Assembly: GCA_944392985.1 (NCBI GenBank)
Contig: CALXYL010000008.1
Location: 1-64,000, forward strand
Length of the DNA: 64,000 nt
Direction: 5' to 3'
Source: an uncultured Spirochaetaceae bacterium
Lineage (GTDB): Bacteria > Spirochaetota > Spirochaetia > Sphaerochaetales > Sphaerochaetaceae
In this document: piece by piece, positions 17,424 to 25,460 of the stretch
Layout of the letters: each line of letters opens with the position of its first letter
Numbering within the stretch: the stretch's first letter is position 1
Made by a program: the position numbers and the translations under genes
Notes under the pieces: model-generated
Told to the model about the DNA's origin: nothing
Seen by the model: the letters and a program-made list of their open reading frames with translations, nothing else
Databases searched by the model: none

Positions 17424-17797
17424 TGGTATTCGATACCCTTGCAGAGCTTGAGAGCTATGAGGGGGCGTTCCCTGCCATCCGCACCATAATCGATGTGATG
17501 GACCGCTCCCTTCCTTATGAGGAGGGGGCGGGTACCTATACGCCGCCGGAGAACAGCAGCGTGAGTTATATCATCGATGATTTCCTATCCTCTTCGAAGG
17601 GCTTTGACGCGGAGATCCACCAGGGCAGGACTGTGATGGAGATAGTGCTTGAAGGGGATGAGATCATCCAGGTTGAGGGCTCTGTATTCCGCATGCAGCC
17701 AGGACGCTTCCTGATCTATTCCGGTTCCTCACCGGTCAAGCGAGGACTTTCATACACCCTTCCTGCACCCGTCAAGGCTGTCCGCTTCGTGTTCTGA
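17420..17797 (+). CDS. YhcH/YjgK/YiaL family protein (DUF386), compact form
   Basis: The 125-residue protein keeps the cupin-like pattern of this family: GTYTPPENSSVSYIID, an EIHQGRTVMEIVLEGDE core with the conserved histidine, QPGRFLIYSG, and a terminal KAVRFVF. Members often accompany sialic acid or other sugar genes and may bind sugar anomers. It is shorter than the usual 150 residues. It is translationally coupled to the upstream kinase-like gene. Confidence 0.7.
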   Translation: MMVFDTLAELESYEGAFPAIRTIIDVMDRSLPYEEGAGTYTPPENSSVSYIIDDFLSSSKGFDAEIHQGRTVMEIVLEGDEIIQVEGSVFRMQPGRFLIYSGSSPVKRGLSYTLPAPVKAVRFVF

Positions 17798-17803
17798 AGG
17801 AAA

Positions 17804-17825
17804 AGGCCGCCGGTGAAGGCGGCCT
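17804..17825. terminator. Bidirectional terminator hairpin
   Basis: AGGCCGCC (17804-17811), a six-base loop and GGCGGCCT (17818-17825) lie between two converging genes. The stem is preceded by A residues, which would be a short U run for the leftward message. Confidence 0.75.
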
Positions 17826-17843
17826 GGATACTGCTGAGATGAA

Positions 17844-19418
17844 TCAGCTGATGTAATCAATGAGATCCTCTACAAGGAGGTCGAGTTCAGCCTTGACATC
17901 CTCCGGAGCGATGGAGGAGGGGTATGTGAACACAGCAGTACCATCTCCCTCGAGAGAGTATGTGACACCCATTGCATCAAATCCGTACTTTGCGTTCTCT
18001 GCTCCGATGAAGGCTTCAGCATCCTCGTCTGAGATGGAAGCGGGATATGAGAGCGTTGCCTTTCCTTCCTCGATCACGGCGCTGATGCTGTATCCGCCAT
18101 AGCTGTAGCTGGCAGTGAGAGGTTCATCTTCCTCCTGTCCTTCGATGCCTGATAGCGTGATATCGAAGATGAGGAGGGAATTCGGTTCGATTGTCTGCGT
18201 GCCGTACTCGCCGTATCCGAGCTCTGGCGGGATGTACGCCCTGATGCTGTCACCGACTGTCATCTGCTGCACCGCTTCCGAGAAGCCTGGAATAAGGGAT
18301 GAGAGTGAGAATACTGCGCCGTTTCCCTGGTCCATGATCGTGCCATCGAGAAGCGTCAGCGTGTAATCGACAGTGACCGTATCATCCGCAGATGGGCTCA
18401 TTCCTCCCGTCGTGTCATCGTAGGTATATTCAATCTGCACTCCTGAAGGAAGGACTGTGACAGCGGGATTGGTGGCGTTGTCGCTGAGGAATGCCTCTGC
18501 TTCCTCCAGGTTCTCCCTGCTGATCTGATCGAGCCATGCCCTGTAATCCTCCTCGAGCTTCGCGATGTAGTCATTTATGAAGCCGATCATCTCCTCCTCT
18601 GTGAAGATCGGATCAGCACCATAGAGGGAGGTAAGGATACCAGCCGCGAAGTCCGCCGCGTCGACAGCGACACCTCCATAAAGAAGGTTTATGAATGTTA
18701 CATATCCATAGGAATAACCGAACCTGTCCTCAAGCGATTCAGGTGCTCCAAGGGCCCTTATGGTCTCTTCGTCCGCGATGATATCACCATAATCGGTCGG
18801 AAGGCCGGCATTGTAGACAGTCGTCATGAATTCCTGGAGCACGGAGGACATCTCCTCGACTGCGACAAGAGGCTCTATGCTGTCGAATTCCGCTGCATCG
18901 AGAAGGCCACGTGCGAAATATCCTCCCCTTGGATAGAGGTTCTGCGTAATGAGCTGCTGCATCGAAAGGTATCCATAGGAGTAGGAGAAAGCAGAATCCA
19001 GATCCTCTTTGCTGACATCCCCGATCGAGATCACGATACCTGGCTGTACGGTGGGAAGCGCCGGGGCGAAGCTGATCAGTCCGGCCTTGACTGCATCTGT
19101 CACATCGCGGAGTGCCGATGCCGGGATCTGCGGTGGGAGGGACATGGTGGCGATGCCTTTGTCCTTCATAAGCAGATAGTCACCATCGATGATATCAGCA
19201 AGCGGCGTATCGCTTTCCGTTTCGCCTTCTGCTGCGATGTATATCACCCGCTCCCCATCCTGGCGGATGGCTTCTATCATATAGGTGCCATTCTCATCAC
19301 TGCTGACTGCCGTTACCTTGATGAGTGTCTCATCATCCTGCGGCTCTGTCACTCCCTGCGCCGAGATGGCAGCGATTGAGAGCATAAGAACAGCTGCCAC
19401 TGTAAGGATTCTCTTCAT
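17844..19418 (-). CDS. Exported FKBP-type peptidyl-prolyl isomerase with duplicated N-terminal domain
   Basis: The 524-residue protein has a signal peptide (to about residue 20). Two FKBP_N-like repeats follow, each starting (F)SYSYGY or FGYSYGY (around residues 145 and 230). The FKBP catalytic domain runs from about 340 to 425 (VDYTLTLLDGTIMDQG, LIPGFSEAVQQM, PPELGYGEYG). A unique C-terminal domain of about 90 residues begins SYSYGGYSISAVIEEG. It should fold envelope proteins. AAGGAAGG supports the start, and a promoter lies just upstream. Confidence 0.88.
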   Translation of the reverse strand: MKRILTVAAVLMLSIAAISAQGVTEPQDDETLIKVTAVSSDENGTYMIEAIRQDGERVIYIAAEGETESDTPLADIIDGDYLLMKDKGIATMSLPPQIPASALRDVTDAVKAGLISFAPALPTVQPGIVISIGDVSKEDLDSAFSYSYGYLSMQQLITQNLYPRGGYFARGLLDAAEFDSIEPLVAVEEMSSVLQEFMTTVYNAGLPTDYGDIIADEETIRALGAPESLEDRFGYSYGYVTFINLLYGGVAVDAADFAAGILTSLYGADPIFTEEEMIGFINDYIAKLEEDYRAWLDQISRENLEEAEAFLSDNATNPAVTVLPSGVQIEYTYDDTTGGMSPSADDTVTVDYTLTLLDGTIMDQGNGAVFSLSSLIPGFSEAVQQMTVGDSIRAYIPPELGYGEYGTQTIEPNSLLIFDITLSGIEGQEEDEPLTASYSYGGYSISAVIEEGKATLSYPASISDEDAEAFIGAENAKYGFDAMGVTYSLEGDGTAVFTYPSSIAPEDVKAELDLLVEDLIDYIS

Positions 19419-19449
19419 AATAACCTTCCTTTGTGTGAAGTCATCTTAG

Positions 19450-19478
19450 AATTTATCTTCATGGCTGGATGCGGTCAA
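19450..19478 (-). promoter_or_regulatory. Promoter of the FKBP gene
   Basis: On the minus strand TTGACC (19478-19473), a 17-base spacer and TAAATT (19455-19450) precede a roughly 25-base leader with a ribosome site. It is divergent from the deaminase promoter 17 bases away. Confidence 0.6.
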
Positions 19479-19494
19479 TGAACCGAAATGGAGA

Positions 19495-19523
19495 TTCTGT
19501 GGTATTTGGCGATGTGCTATACT
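19495..19523 (+). promoter_or_regulatory. Promoter of the deaminase-mtnA-like operon
   Basis: TTCTGT (19495-19500), 17 bases, TATACT (19518-19523), then six bases before ATG 19530. There is no Shine-Dalgarno site, so a leaderless message is predicted. Confidence 0.55.
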
Positions 19524-19529
19524 TGCAGT

Positions 19530-20012
19530 ATGACTGAAATGGATATCAAGCTCCTCAAGCGCACCGCTGAGATCGCGCATGAGGCAATGGAGAAGGGCAA
19601 TCATCCCTTTGGCGCGCTTCTTGCCGATAAGGATGGCAATATACTGATGGAACAGGGAAATGCATTCACTGAAGGCGGAAGCGCCTACCACGCTGAGACG
19701 CTTTTGCTGCTTCGGGCTGCGGCGGAGTATTCCCCTGATTTCCTGAAGGAGTGTACGCTCTATTCAAATTTCGAGCCCTGCTGCATGTGCACTGGTGCCC
19801 TTTACTGGACGAATGTTGGGCGCCTTGTGTTCGGTGCTACTGAGAAGGACCTCCTTTCCTTCACCGGTGATAACGAGGAGAATCCGACATTCTCCCTTTC
19901 ATCACGTGAGGTCGTGGCGAGAGGGCAGAAGGAGATAGTGATCGAAGGACCTGTTGAGGACAGGGAGCTTCTGGAGGAGATTCTCCGCGACCATGCAGGG
20001 TTCTGGAAGTGA
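19530..20012 (+). CDS. Nucleoside/nucleobase deaminase (cytidine deaminase superfamily)
   Basis: The 160-residue zinc deaminase has GNHPFGALLAD, the catalytic HAE in AYHAETLLLL and the zinc cysteines in EPCCMCTGAL. The pattern fits TadA/guanine-deaminase relatives rather than CMP or cytidine deaminase. Its place in front of an aldose-1-phosphate isomerase and an MTAP-like phosphorylase suggests a purine nucleoside or base as substrate. That is inference. The genes are joined by stop/start overlaps. Confidence 0.85.
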   Translation: MTEMDIKLLKRTAEIAHEAMEKGNHPFGALLADKDGNILMEQGNAFTEGGSAYHAETLLLLRAAAEYSPDFLKECTLYSNFEPCCMCTGALYWTNVGRLVFGATEKDLLSFTGDNEENPTFSLSSREVVARGQKEIVIEGPVEDRELLEEILRDHAGFWK

Positions 20013-20953
20013 TGGAGAACCTCCTGCCTTCGATTCTCTCACATGAAGGGATCTCCCGCCTTGCCGATGGCGGTCTGTACATCACGGACAGGCGGAGGCT
20101 TCCATTTGAAGATGTGGAGGTGTTCTGTCCCGACGCATGGGCAGCTTCAGATGCCATCAGGTCAATGGTAACGCAGGGCGGAGGCCCTCTTGAGGTGGCT
20201 CTCAACGCGCTGCTGCTGACTTACCGTACCGATAGGGACCATCTGGAAGAAGCTGCGGCTGCGCTCATGACGGCAAGGCCGACGAATACGACGATGCGGA
20301 GGGAGATTTCCTCCATAATGGAAGCCTATTCCAGTGGAGAGGATATGGAGGAACTCATCGATGAGGCATTCTGCCGCTATGATGGGCTTTATGACCGTAT
20401 CTCCGATATCGGGGCAGGGCTTATCAAGGATGGGGATGGTATCCTCACCACATGCTTTCCAGAGCATACGTTCATGCTTTCCGTGAAGAAAGCCGCTATG
20501 GAGGGCCGCCGGGTATCTGTGTTCGTACCGGAGACAAGGCCGTATCTCCAGGGCGCTCATCTGACTGAGCCATGCCTGAGGGAGATGGGGATCGAGTGCT
20601 TTCTCATAACCGATGGCATGGGGGCGCATTTCATGGATGAGGGACGCATAGGCATCTACATGACTGCCGCGGACCTTGTGCTTCCTGACAGGACTGTCGT
20701 GAATAAGACTGGGACGCTGTCGAATGCGATAGCGGCATCGTACTATGGCATTCCGTATTATGCGTTCACCTTGGGTGTGGACAGCAGCCTCAGGAAGGAG
20801 GATATCGTCATGGAGGAACGCGATGGTGAGAGCATCAGGAGAATCGGGGATGTGCCTGTAGCCTCAGAGGAAGCCATGGCGCTCTATCCATGCTTTGATA
20901 TAATCGACAGCAGCCTTGTGACAGGGATCGTTACGGAAGGAGGAGTGATTTGA
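20012..20953 (+). CDS. MtnA / eIF2B-like aldose-1-phosphate isomerase, divergent
   Basis: The 313-residue protein belongs to the MtnA / eIF2B / ribose-1,5-bisphosphate isomerase superfamily. It has the ARPTNTTM loop, the catalytic cysteine in ILTTCFPE (MtnA has LTHCNAG), and VVNKTGTLSNA near the C-terminus. The acidic residue expected in the NGDxxNK motif of MtnA is not in place, so the reaction may be a variant. The ATG overlaps the stop of the deaminase gene. It probably converts methylthioribose-1-phosphate or a similar sugar made by the next gene. Confidence 0.8.
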   Translation: MENLLPSILSHEGISRLADGGLYITDRRRLPFEDVEVFCPDAWAASDAIRSMVTQGGGPLEVALNALLLTYRTDRDHLEEAAAALMTARPTNTTMRREISSIMEAYSSGEDMEELIDEAFCRYDGLYDRISDIGAGLIKDGDGILTTCFPEHTFMLSVKKAAMEGRRVSVFVPETRPYLQGAHLTEPCLREMGIECFLITDGMGAHFMDEGRIGIYMTAADLVLPDRTVVNKTGTLSNAIAASYYGIPYYAFTLGVDSSLRKEDIVMEERDGESIRRIGDVPVASEEAMALYPCFDIIDSSLVTGIVTEGGVI

Positions 20954-21660
20954 AGGCTATTATCGGGGGAACCGGGATTGATAAGGACGGCCGTTTCAGT
21001 GAAAGCCTGGAACGCATCGTGACGAAGTATGGCGAGTCATTCTGCGCAGTGAATGGCGGCATCGTCTATCTGCCACGCCACAGGCCCGATCACTCAGTGC
21101 CGCCACACATGATCAACTACAGGGCGAATGTGCAGGCGCTTCTTGATCTCGGTGTTGATACCGTCATCTCGATATACGCAGTAGGATCGATCACGCGGCG
21201 TCTCTCTCCTGGCCGTTTTGGACTTGTCCGGGACTTCATCGACCTTGCATTCTCGCGTGAGAACACATTCTTCGACGGAAGCACGCGTGAATTCAGGCAC
21301 ACGCCATTCGTTGAGCCATTTGACAGGAAGCTGGGAGCGCTCTTTGCCCGCAACGCCATTGAATCAGGCGAGCGTCTTGCGATGGACAGCGTGTACATCA
21401 CCACCAATGGTCCACGGCTTGAGACCCCTGCTGAGATCATGGCATACAGGAGCATGGGTGCCGATGTCGTAGGCATGACGCTTGGTACAGAAGCGGCGCT
21501 TCTGAAGGAAGCCGGGATCCGCAATGCTGCCGTGGCGTATTCAATCAACTGGGCCGCGGGGCTTGATGCGGAGGGCATCTCGTTCCTTGAGGACGAGTCT
21601 GTCAGCCGGCTTGTCGGCAGGATAATGGGCATCGCTGTCAGAACTCTGGCACAAATCTGA
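20950..21660 (+). CDS. mtnP: Methylthioadenosine / purine nucleoside phosphorylase
   Basis: The 236-residue enzyme splits a purine nucleoside with phosphate. Seen are IGGTGID at the N-terminus, PRHRPDHSVPPHMINYRANV and TTNGPRLETPAEI, the hallmarks of MTAP / PNP class I proteins. The start is TTG 20950, overlapping the stop of the isomerase gene and preceded by AAGGAGG. With that isomerase it would route 5'-methylthioadenosine or 5'-deoxyadenosine into sugar phosphate and free base. Confidence 0.85.
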   Translation: MKAIIGGTGIDKDGRFSESLERIVTKYGESFCAVNGGIVYLPRHRPDHSVPPHMINYRANVQALLDLGVDTVISIYAVGSITRRLSPGRFGLVRDFIDLAFSRENTFFDGSTREFRHTPFVEPFDRKLGALFARNAIESGERLAMDSVYITTNGPRLETPAEIMAYRSMGADVVGMTLGTEAALLKEAGIRNAAVAYSINWAAGLDAEGISFLEDESVSRLVGRIMGIAVRTLAQI

Positions 21661-21689
21661 CCTTTTCTTCTCTTTTTTCATCCAGCTGG

Positions 21690-21719
21690 TTGTTTCAGCT
21701 GGTTTGAATCCTGTAGAAT
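21690..21719 (+). promoter_or_regulatory. Promoter of the acyltransferase gene
   Basis: TTGTTT (21690-21695), 18 bases, TAGAAT (21714-21719), then seven bases before GTG 21727. The message would be leaderless. Confidence 0.45.
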
Positions 21720-21726
21720 CGCTGAT

Positions 21727-22941
21727 GTGGGAAAAAGCGGTTTGACAGCAGCTTTCAGGTTCCTGAAGCTGACTTATGGTACATATCTGAAGCACAGATA
21801 TCATATTACAAGCAAGGGGATGGAAAAGGTCATGCCTTTCAAAGGGCCTGCCATCGTATTCGGAAACCATACGCATACAGTCGATCCATTCCTGATCTCA
21901 GCGGAGTATCCGTACACGATCAGATGGGTCGCAGGAAGCTATCTTTTCAAGATGAAAGGTGTAGGGTTCCTCCTGAGGCATCTTGTCCATGCGATACCGA
22001 AGGTTCAGGGCCGCAGTGATCTCGAGACGATCAGGAACATCTCCAGGGCCCTTAAGGAGGGAAGCATCGTCGGCCTCTTCCCTGAGGGGACAAGGAGCTG
22101 GGATGGCGAGATGATGGACATCACGGCGGCAACTGCCAAGCTGGTTAGGATCTTCCGTGTTCCCGTGATCTTCACTCATATCGAGGGAGGGTTCCTGAAC
22201 AAACCGCGCTGGAGCGACAAGGAACGCAAGGGTCCTGTGTCTGTCAGCGTTGTGCGGATACTGACGCCGGAGGAGATTTCCTCGATGACTCTTCAGGAGA
22301 TCACAGAGGTGACTGAGGAATGCCTCTCATTCTCAACCGATGAATGGGAGGAGCAGGCGAGGATCCCGTATCGCTCAGAGCACCATGCTGAAGGCTCGGA
22401 GCGCCTGTTCTATCTCTGTCCCGAATGCCATCGCTTCTCCACGATCCATGGAAAGGGTAATGATGCGACCTGTTCCGAGTGTGGATTCTCCGCATCGTTC
22501 GATGATTATGGGCGCATTGTGACAAATGGGGGGGGGTACAGATGGACCCGCCTTTCGGAGTGGCATGAATGGGAGAAATCCGAGCTCAGGAGCATTTTCG
22601 CTTCCTCGGAGGGCGATACTCCTATCTTCACCGATGAAGGGATCCTTTTTCAGATACCAGGAAAGCGCAAGCTGAGGAAGGTCTCCACAGCATTCACTGT
22701 CTCAGCTTCCCGAAATGGCCTTCATTTCTCATTCAGCCAGCCGTTTTCAGATGACGGCAGGGAATGCCATGAGCTGTCCTTTCCTTTCAGTTCAATCGAA
22801 TCAGTTGTGATAAACGCAAAGCAGACGATCGAGTTCTATGCAGACGGGCGGCAGTACAGGTTCCGCACGGCGCTGGACAGATCGCCTTTGAAATATCAGG
22901 AAATCTATGCTGTGTATAAGGAAATGGAGGTGGGAGAATAA
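21727..22941 (+). CDS. PlsC-type acyltransferase fused to a zinc ribbon domain
   Basis: Residues 30-200 form a 1-acylglycerol-3-phosphate acyltransferase domain with the catalytic NHTHTVDPF and substrate-site FPEGTRSW. A zinc ribbon follows near residue 228 (CPECHRF then CSECGF). About 150 further residues form an unassigned beta-rich domain. Normal PlsC is about 240 residues, so this 404-residue form is a fusion. The start is GTG 21727, with no ribosome site but a -10 box 7 bases away. It overlaps gltS by one base. Confidence 0.82.
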   Translation: MGKSGLTAAFRFLKLTYGTYLKHRYHITSKGMEKVMPFKGPAIVFGNHTHTVDPFLISAEYPYTIRWVAGSYLFKMKGVGFLLRHLVHAIPKVQGRSDLETIRNISRALKEGSIVGLFPEGTRSWDGEMMDITAATAKLVRIFRVPVIFTHIEGGFLNKPRWSDKERKGPVSVSVVRILTPEEISSMTLQEITEVTEECLSFSTDEWEEQARIPYRSEHHAEGSERLFYLCPECHRFSTIHGKGNDATCSECGFSASFDDYGRIVTNGGGYRWTRLSEWHEWEKSELRSIFASSEGDTPIFTDEGILFQIPGKRKLRKVSTAFTVSASRNGLHFSFSQPFSDDGRECHELSFPFSSIESVVINAKQTIEFYADGRQYRFRTALDRSPLKYQEIYAVYKEMEVGE

Positions 22942-24359
22942 TGGATTTCAATGCTATCATCAACCTTGGGGTCGTTGCTGCAGGGTTGCTCTTCGGTGCT
23001 TTGCTCAGGGCTAGGGTGAAGCTGCTCCAGAGGTATCTCATACCCTCTGCGATCATTGGAGGTTTCTTCCTTCTTCTCTTCTACAATTTCGTTGCTCCCA
23101 GGATCAATCTCAATGCCGACTTCCTCGGTGATCTTGTATACCATCTGCTGAATATCTCATTCATAGCGATGGCGCTCCGCAATCCATCTGATGAGAAGCC
23201 TTCGGATGGAAGCGGCAGGAAGGCTTTTGTCCAGAATGTCATAGCGATATTCGGCCAGTATGGCCTCCAGTGCTTCTTCGGCCTGCTTGCCACGCTGGTG
23301 ATGATCCTCACGTTCTTCCCCGATCTTTTCCCGGCAATAGGGTTGACGCTTGCGCTCGGCTTCGAGCTTGGACCTGGACAGGCCTATTCGATGACTCTTC
23401 CATGGGAGAGCCTTGGATTCACCGGCGGAACATCTGTCGGGCTCGCGATGGCGGCTGCTGGGTTCATAACAGGAAGCATCGGGGGTGTCATACTCATAAA
23501 TCTTGCAGTAAGGAGGGGCTGGATCCCCAAGGAGGATGCTGCGAAACTCAGCGAGAGGAAGCTCTTTTCGGGATTCCTGGGAAAGGGTGAGACGAGGGAG
23601 GGATCAAGGCTCACGTCTGAAGGTGAGTCCATCGATACCCTTTCCTATCATGTCGCCCTCATCATGGTCTCCTATCTTGTCAGCTGGGCAATGCTTGCCA
23701 TCATCGAGCGTCTGCTTCTTCTGCTCGGCCCATTCGGCGGTGAGATCGCATCAACGCTCTGGGGTGTTAACTTCATCTTCAGTATGTTCGCAGCCGCTAT
23801 TGTCAGGATGGTGATAAAGAGAACAGGGATCGACTATACGATCGACAATGGTACGCTCAACAGGATCAACGGCCTTTCGGTCGACCTTACAGTCACCGCA
23901 TGCCTTGGCGCTATCTCCCTCACCGCCCTTGCTGCTTACTACATTCCAGTGATAGTGCTCATCATCGTCGGCATACTCATCACATGCTTTGTCCTGCCGT
24001 GGTATTCATCGAGGATCTATTCCGATCATCAGTTCTACCGCATGCTCGTCCTCTTCGGCACGGCGACAGGTACGCTTCCGACAGGGCTATCGCTTCTGCG
24101 TGTCGTTGATCCGGACTTCGAGACACCGGCTGCCCGCGATTACGCCTATGCTTCCGGAATGGTGTTCGTATTCGTGTTCCCGCTGATACTCTTCGTGAAC
24201 CTTCCTGCCTATAGCTATACGCAGAACAATCCGATGCTCTTCTATGCGATGCTTGGCATCACGCTGCTCTATACCATCATATTCGCCGTGGCCTATAAAC
24301 TGGCAGCAGGGAAGAAGGCTTTCAGGAAGATGGGGACATTCTTCCTGACGGAGGAGTGA
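22941..24359 (+). CDS. gltS: GltS-family sodium:glutamate symporter
   Basis: The 472-residue membrane protein has about ten or eleven helices and two re-entrant regions. The GltS signature is clear in GFELGPGQAYSMTLPWES and GFTGGTSVGLAMAAAG. It should import glutamate with Na+, though substrates of spirochaetal relatives are less certain. The ATG shares its A with the stop of the acyltransferase gene, and GGGAGAAT precedes it. A methyltransferase gene follows with a one-base overlap. Confidence 0.88.
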   Translation: MDFNAIINLGVVAAGLLFGALLRARVKLLQRYLIPSAIIGGFFLLLFYNFVAPRINLNADFLGDLVYHLLNISFIAMALRNPSDEKPSDGSGRKAFVQNVIAIFGQYGLQCFFGLLATLVMILTFFPDLFPAIGLTLALGFELGPGQAYSMTLPWESLGFTGGTSVGLAMAAAGFITGSIGGVILINLAVRRGWIPKEDAAKLSERKLFSGFLGKGETREGSRLTSEGESIDTLSYHVALIMVSYLVSWAMLAIIERLLLLLGPFGGEIASTLWGVNFIFSMFAAAIVRMVIKRTGIDYTIDNGTLNRINGLSVDLTVTACLGAISLTALAAYYIPVIVLIIVGILITCFVLPWYSSRIYSDHQFYRMLVLFGTATGTLPTGLSLLRVVDPDFETPAARDYAYASGMVFVFVFPLILFVNLPAYSYTQNNPMLFYAMLGITLLYTIIFAVAYKLAAGKKAFRKMGTFFLTEE

Positions 24360-24946
24360 TGGCGCATCCCCTTGGCGAGTGGATGACGGACAATGCAGAT
24401 CTCTTCCGCTATGCCGGGGAGCTTGCCTGCATGAGGGAGGGTGCGGATCGCATCCTCCTTTCCGGTGCGCCATCTGCATTCCTTTCTCCTCTTTTCCGCA
24501 CTATCTATCCGAAAAGCACGATCATTGCGGTCACGGAGGATGCAGAGGCGCTTGAGGAGGCGATGCAGGGAACGGATGGGGTAGAGGGAAGGATGATCCC
24601 ATTCCAGGAGTGCATGGAAAAGCAGATTGATATCGTGGTTTCAGTGCTTGCAGTCGAGACACTTGAGACGAGGGATCTGACGCGGTATCTTTTCTCCCTG
24701 CATGACTGCATGAATGAGGGAGGTAATCTCCTTCTGTCGTTTCCGTCCACCGATCGGTTCATGCTTTCCCCGATGAAGGAAGAGGTTTCCTGGTTCTCCA
24801 TGGAGAGGAAAGTGAGGATGAAGCGCTATCAGGCGGAGGATGTGATGAAGGCGCTGCAGATGATCGGGTTCTCCATCCGCGCAGTCGAGAAGGATGATAA
24901 CCCTGATCTCGGCCCTGTCATAACGATACACGCTGTAAGGTGCTGA
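24359..24946 (+). CDS. Putative SAM-dependent methyltransferase
   Basis: The 195-residue protein looks like a class I methyltransferase fold: an ADRILLSGAPSAFLSPLFR strand-loop at residues 23-41, TIIAVTED as the acidic second strand, IDIVVSVLAVETLE, then LLLSFPSTDRF. The glycine-rich motif I is degenerate. No substrate can be named. GGAGG before ATG 24359 decides the start. It is last in the acyltransferase-gltS operon. Confidence 0.6.
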   Translation: MAHPLGEWMTDNADLFRYAGELACMREGADRILLSGAPSAFLSPLFRTIYPKSTIIAVTEDAEALEEAMQGTDGVEGRMIPFQECMEKQIDIVVSVLAVETLETRDLTRYLFSLHDCMNEGGNLLLSFPSTDRFMLSPMKEEVSWFSMERKVRMKRYQAEDVMKALQMIGFSIRAVEKDDNPDLGPVITIHAVRC

Positions 24947-25027
24947 CGGGAAGATTCTCTGTCGATTCTGTGAAGTGCCGCACCTTCTCCATCCTCTGTG
25001 CTATCTTTCATCCAGGAGGGTAGAGAA

Positions 25028-25399
25028 ATGAAGAAAAGCGCAGTCATCACTCTGGTATTCTCAATCATACTGCTGGTACTTGGCATCGCAATGGTCGGTG
25101 CTGGATCCTATCTTGAAGCGCCCCACAGCGCTTATTATCACTATGGGCATGGCGTATTCGCTTATTCGATGAGGTATTCCATCGCTGTCCCCGGCAGAGG
25201 CGAGGCCCTGTCATCCTTCGGCCATCTTTCGTTTGATGCGGGACTTGTGCTCATGGTCATATTCGCCATCATCCAGACAGGAAGCCATAGGGACAGGGAG
25301 ATGGGTAAGGAGAAGGAAAGGGCCGCCGATCGCATCGAGATGCAGAAAGCGAGGGAGAATGCCGCTGACGCAACTTTCCATGAAGAGGACAAGCAGTAG
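25028..25399 (+). CDS. Small membrane protein, unknown
   Basis: The 123-residue product has a hydrophobic helix at residues 3-25 (ITLVFSIILLVLGIAMVGAG), a His- and Tyr-rich loop (HSAYYHYGHG), a second helix near 67-80 and a charged C-terminal tail rich in Glu, Lys and Arg. An AGGAGGG site precedes the ATG. I do not recognise the family. Confidence 0.7.
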   Translation: MKKSAVITLVFSIILLVLGIAMVGAGSYLEAPHSAYYHYGHGVFAYSMRYSIAVPGRGEALSSFGHLSFDAGLVLMVIFAIIQTGSHRDREMGKEKERAADRIEMQKARENAADATFHEEDKQ

Positions 25400-25416
25400 C
25401 TTCTTGCTGTAGGGTA

Positions 25417-25459
25417 TTCTGTTTTTCCCTCCGCGCTGGTATCATCTGGGCGGAGGGAA
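25417..25459 (+). promoter_or_regulatory. Promoter of the AEC transporter with flanking inverted repeat
   Basis: TTCTGT (25417-25422), 17 bases, extended -10 TGG-TATCAT (TATCAT at 25440-25445). A 10-bp inverted repeat, TTCCCTCCGC (25425-25434) and GCGGAGGGAA (25450-25459), frames the -10 box, and its right arm contains the ribosome site. This could be an operator, or an RNA hairpin hiding the ribosome site in read-through mRNA. Confidence 0.5.
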
Positions 25460-25460
25460 T

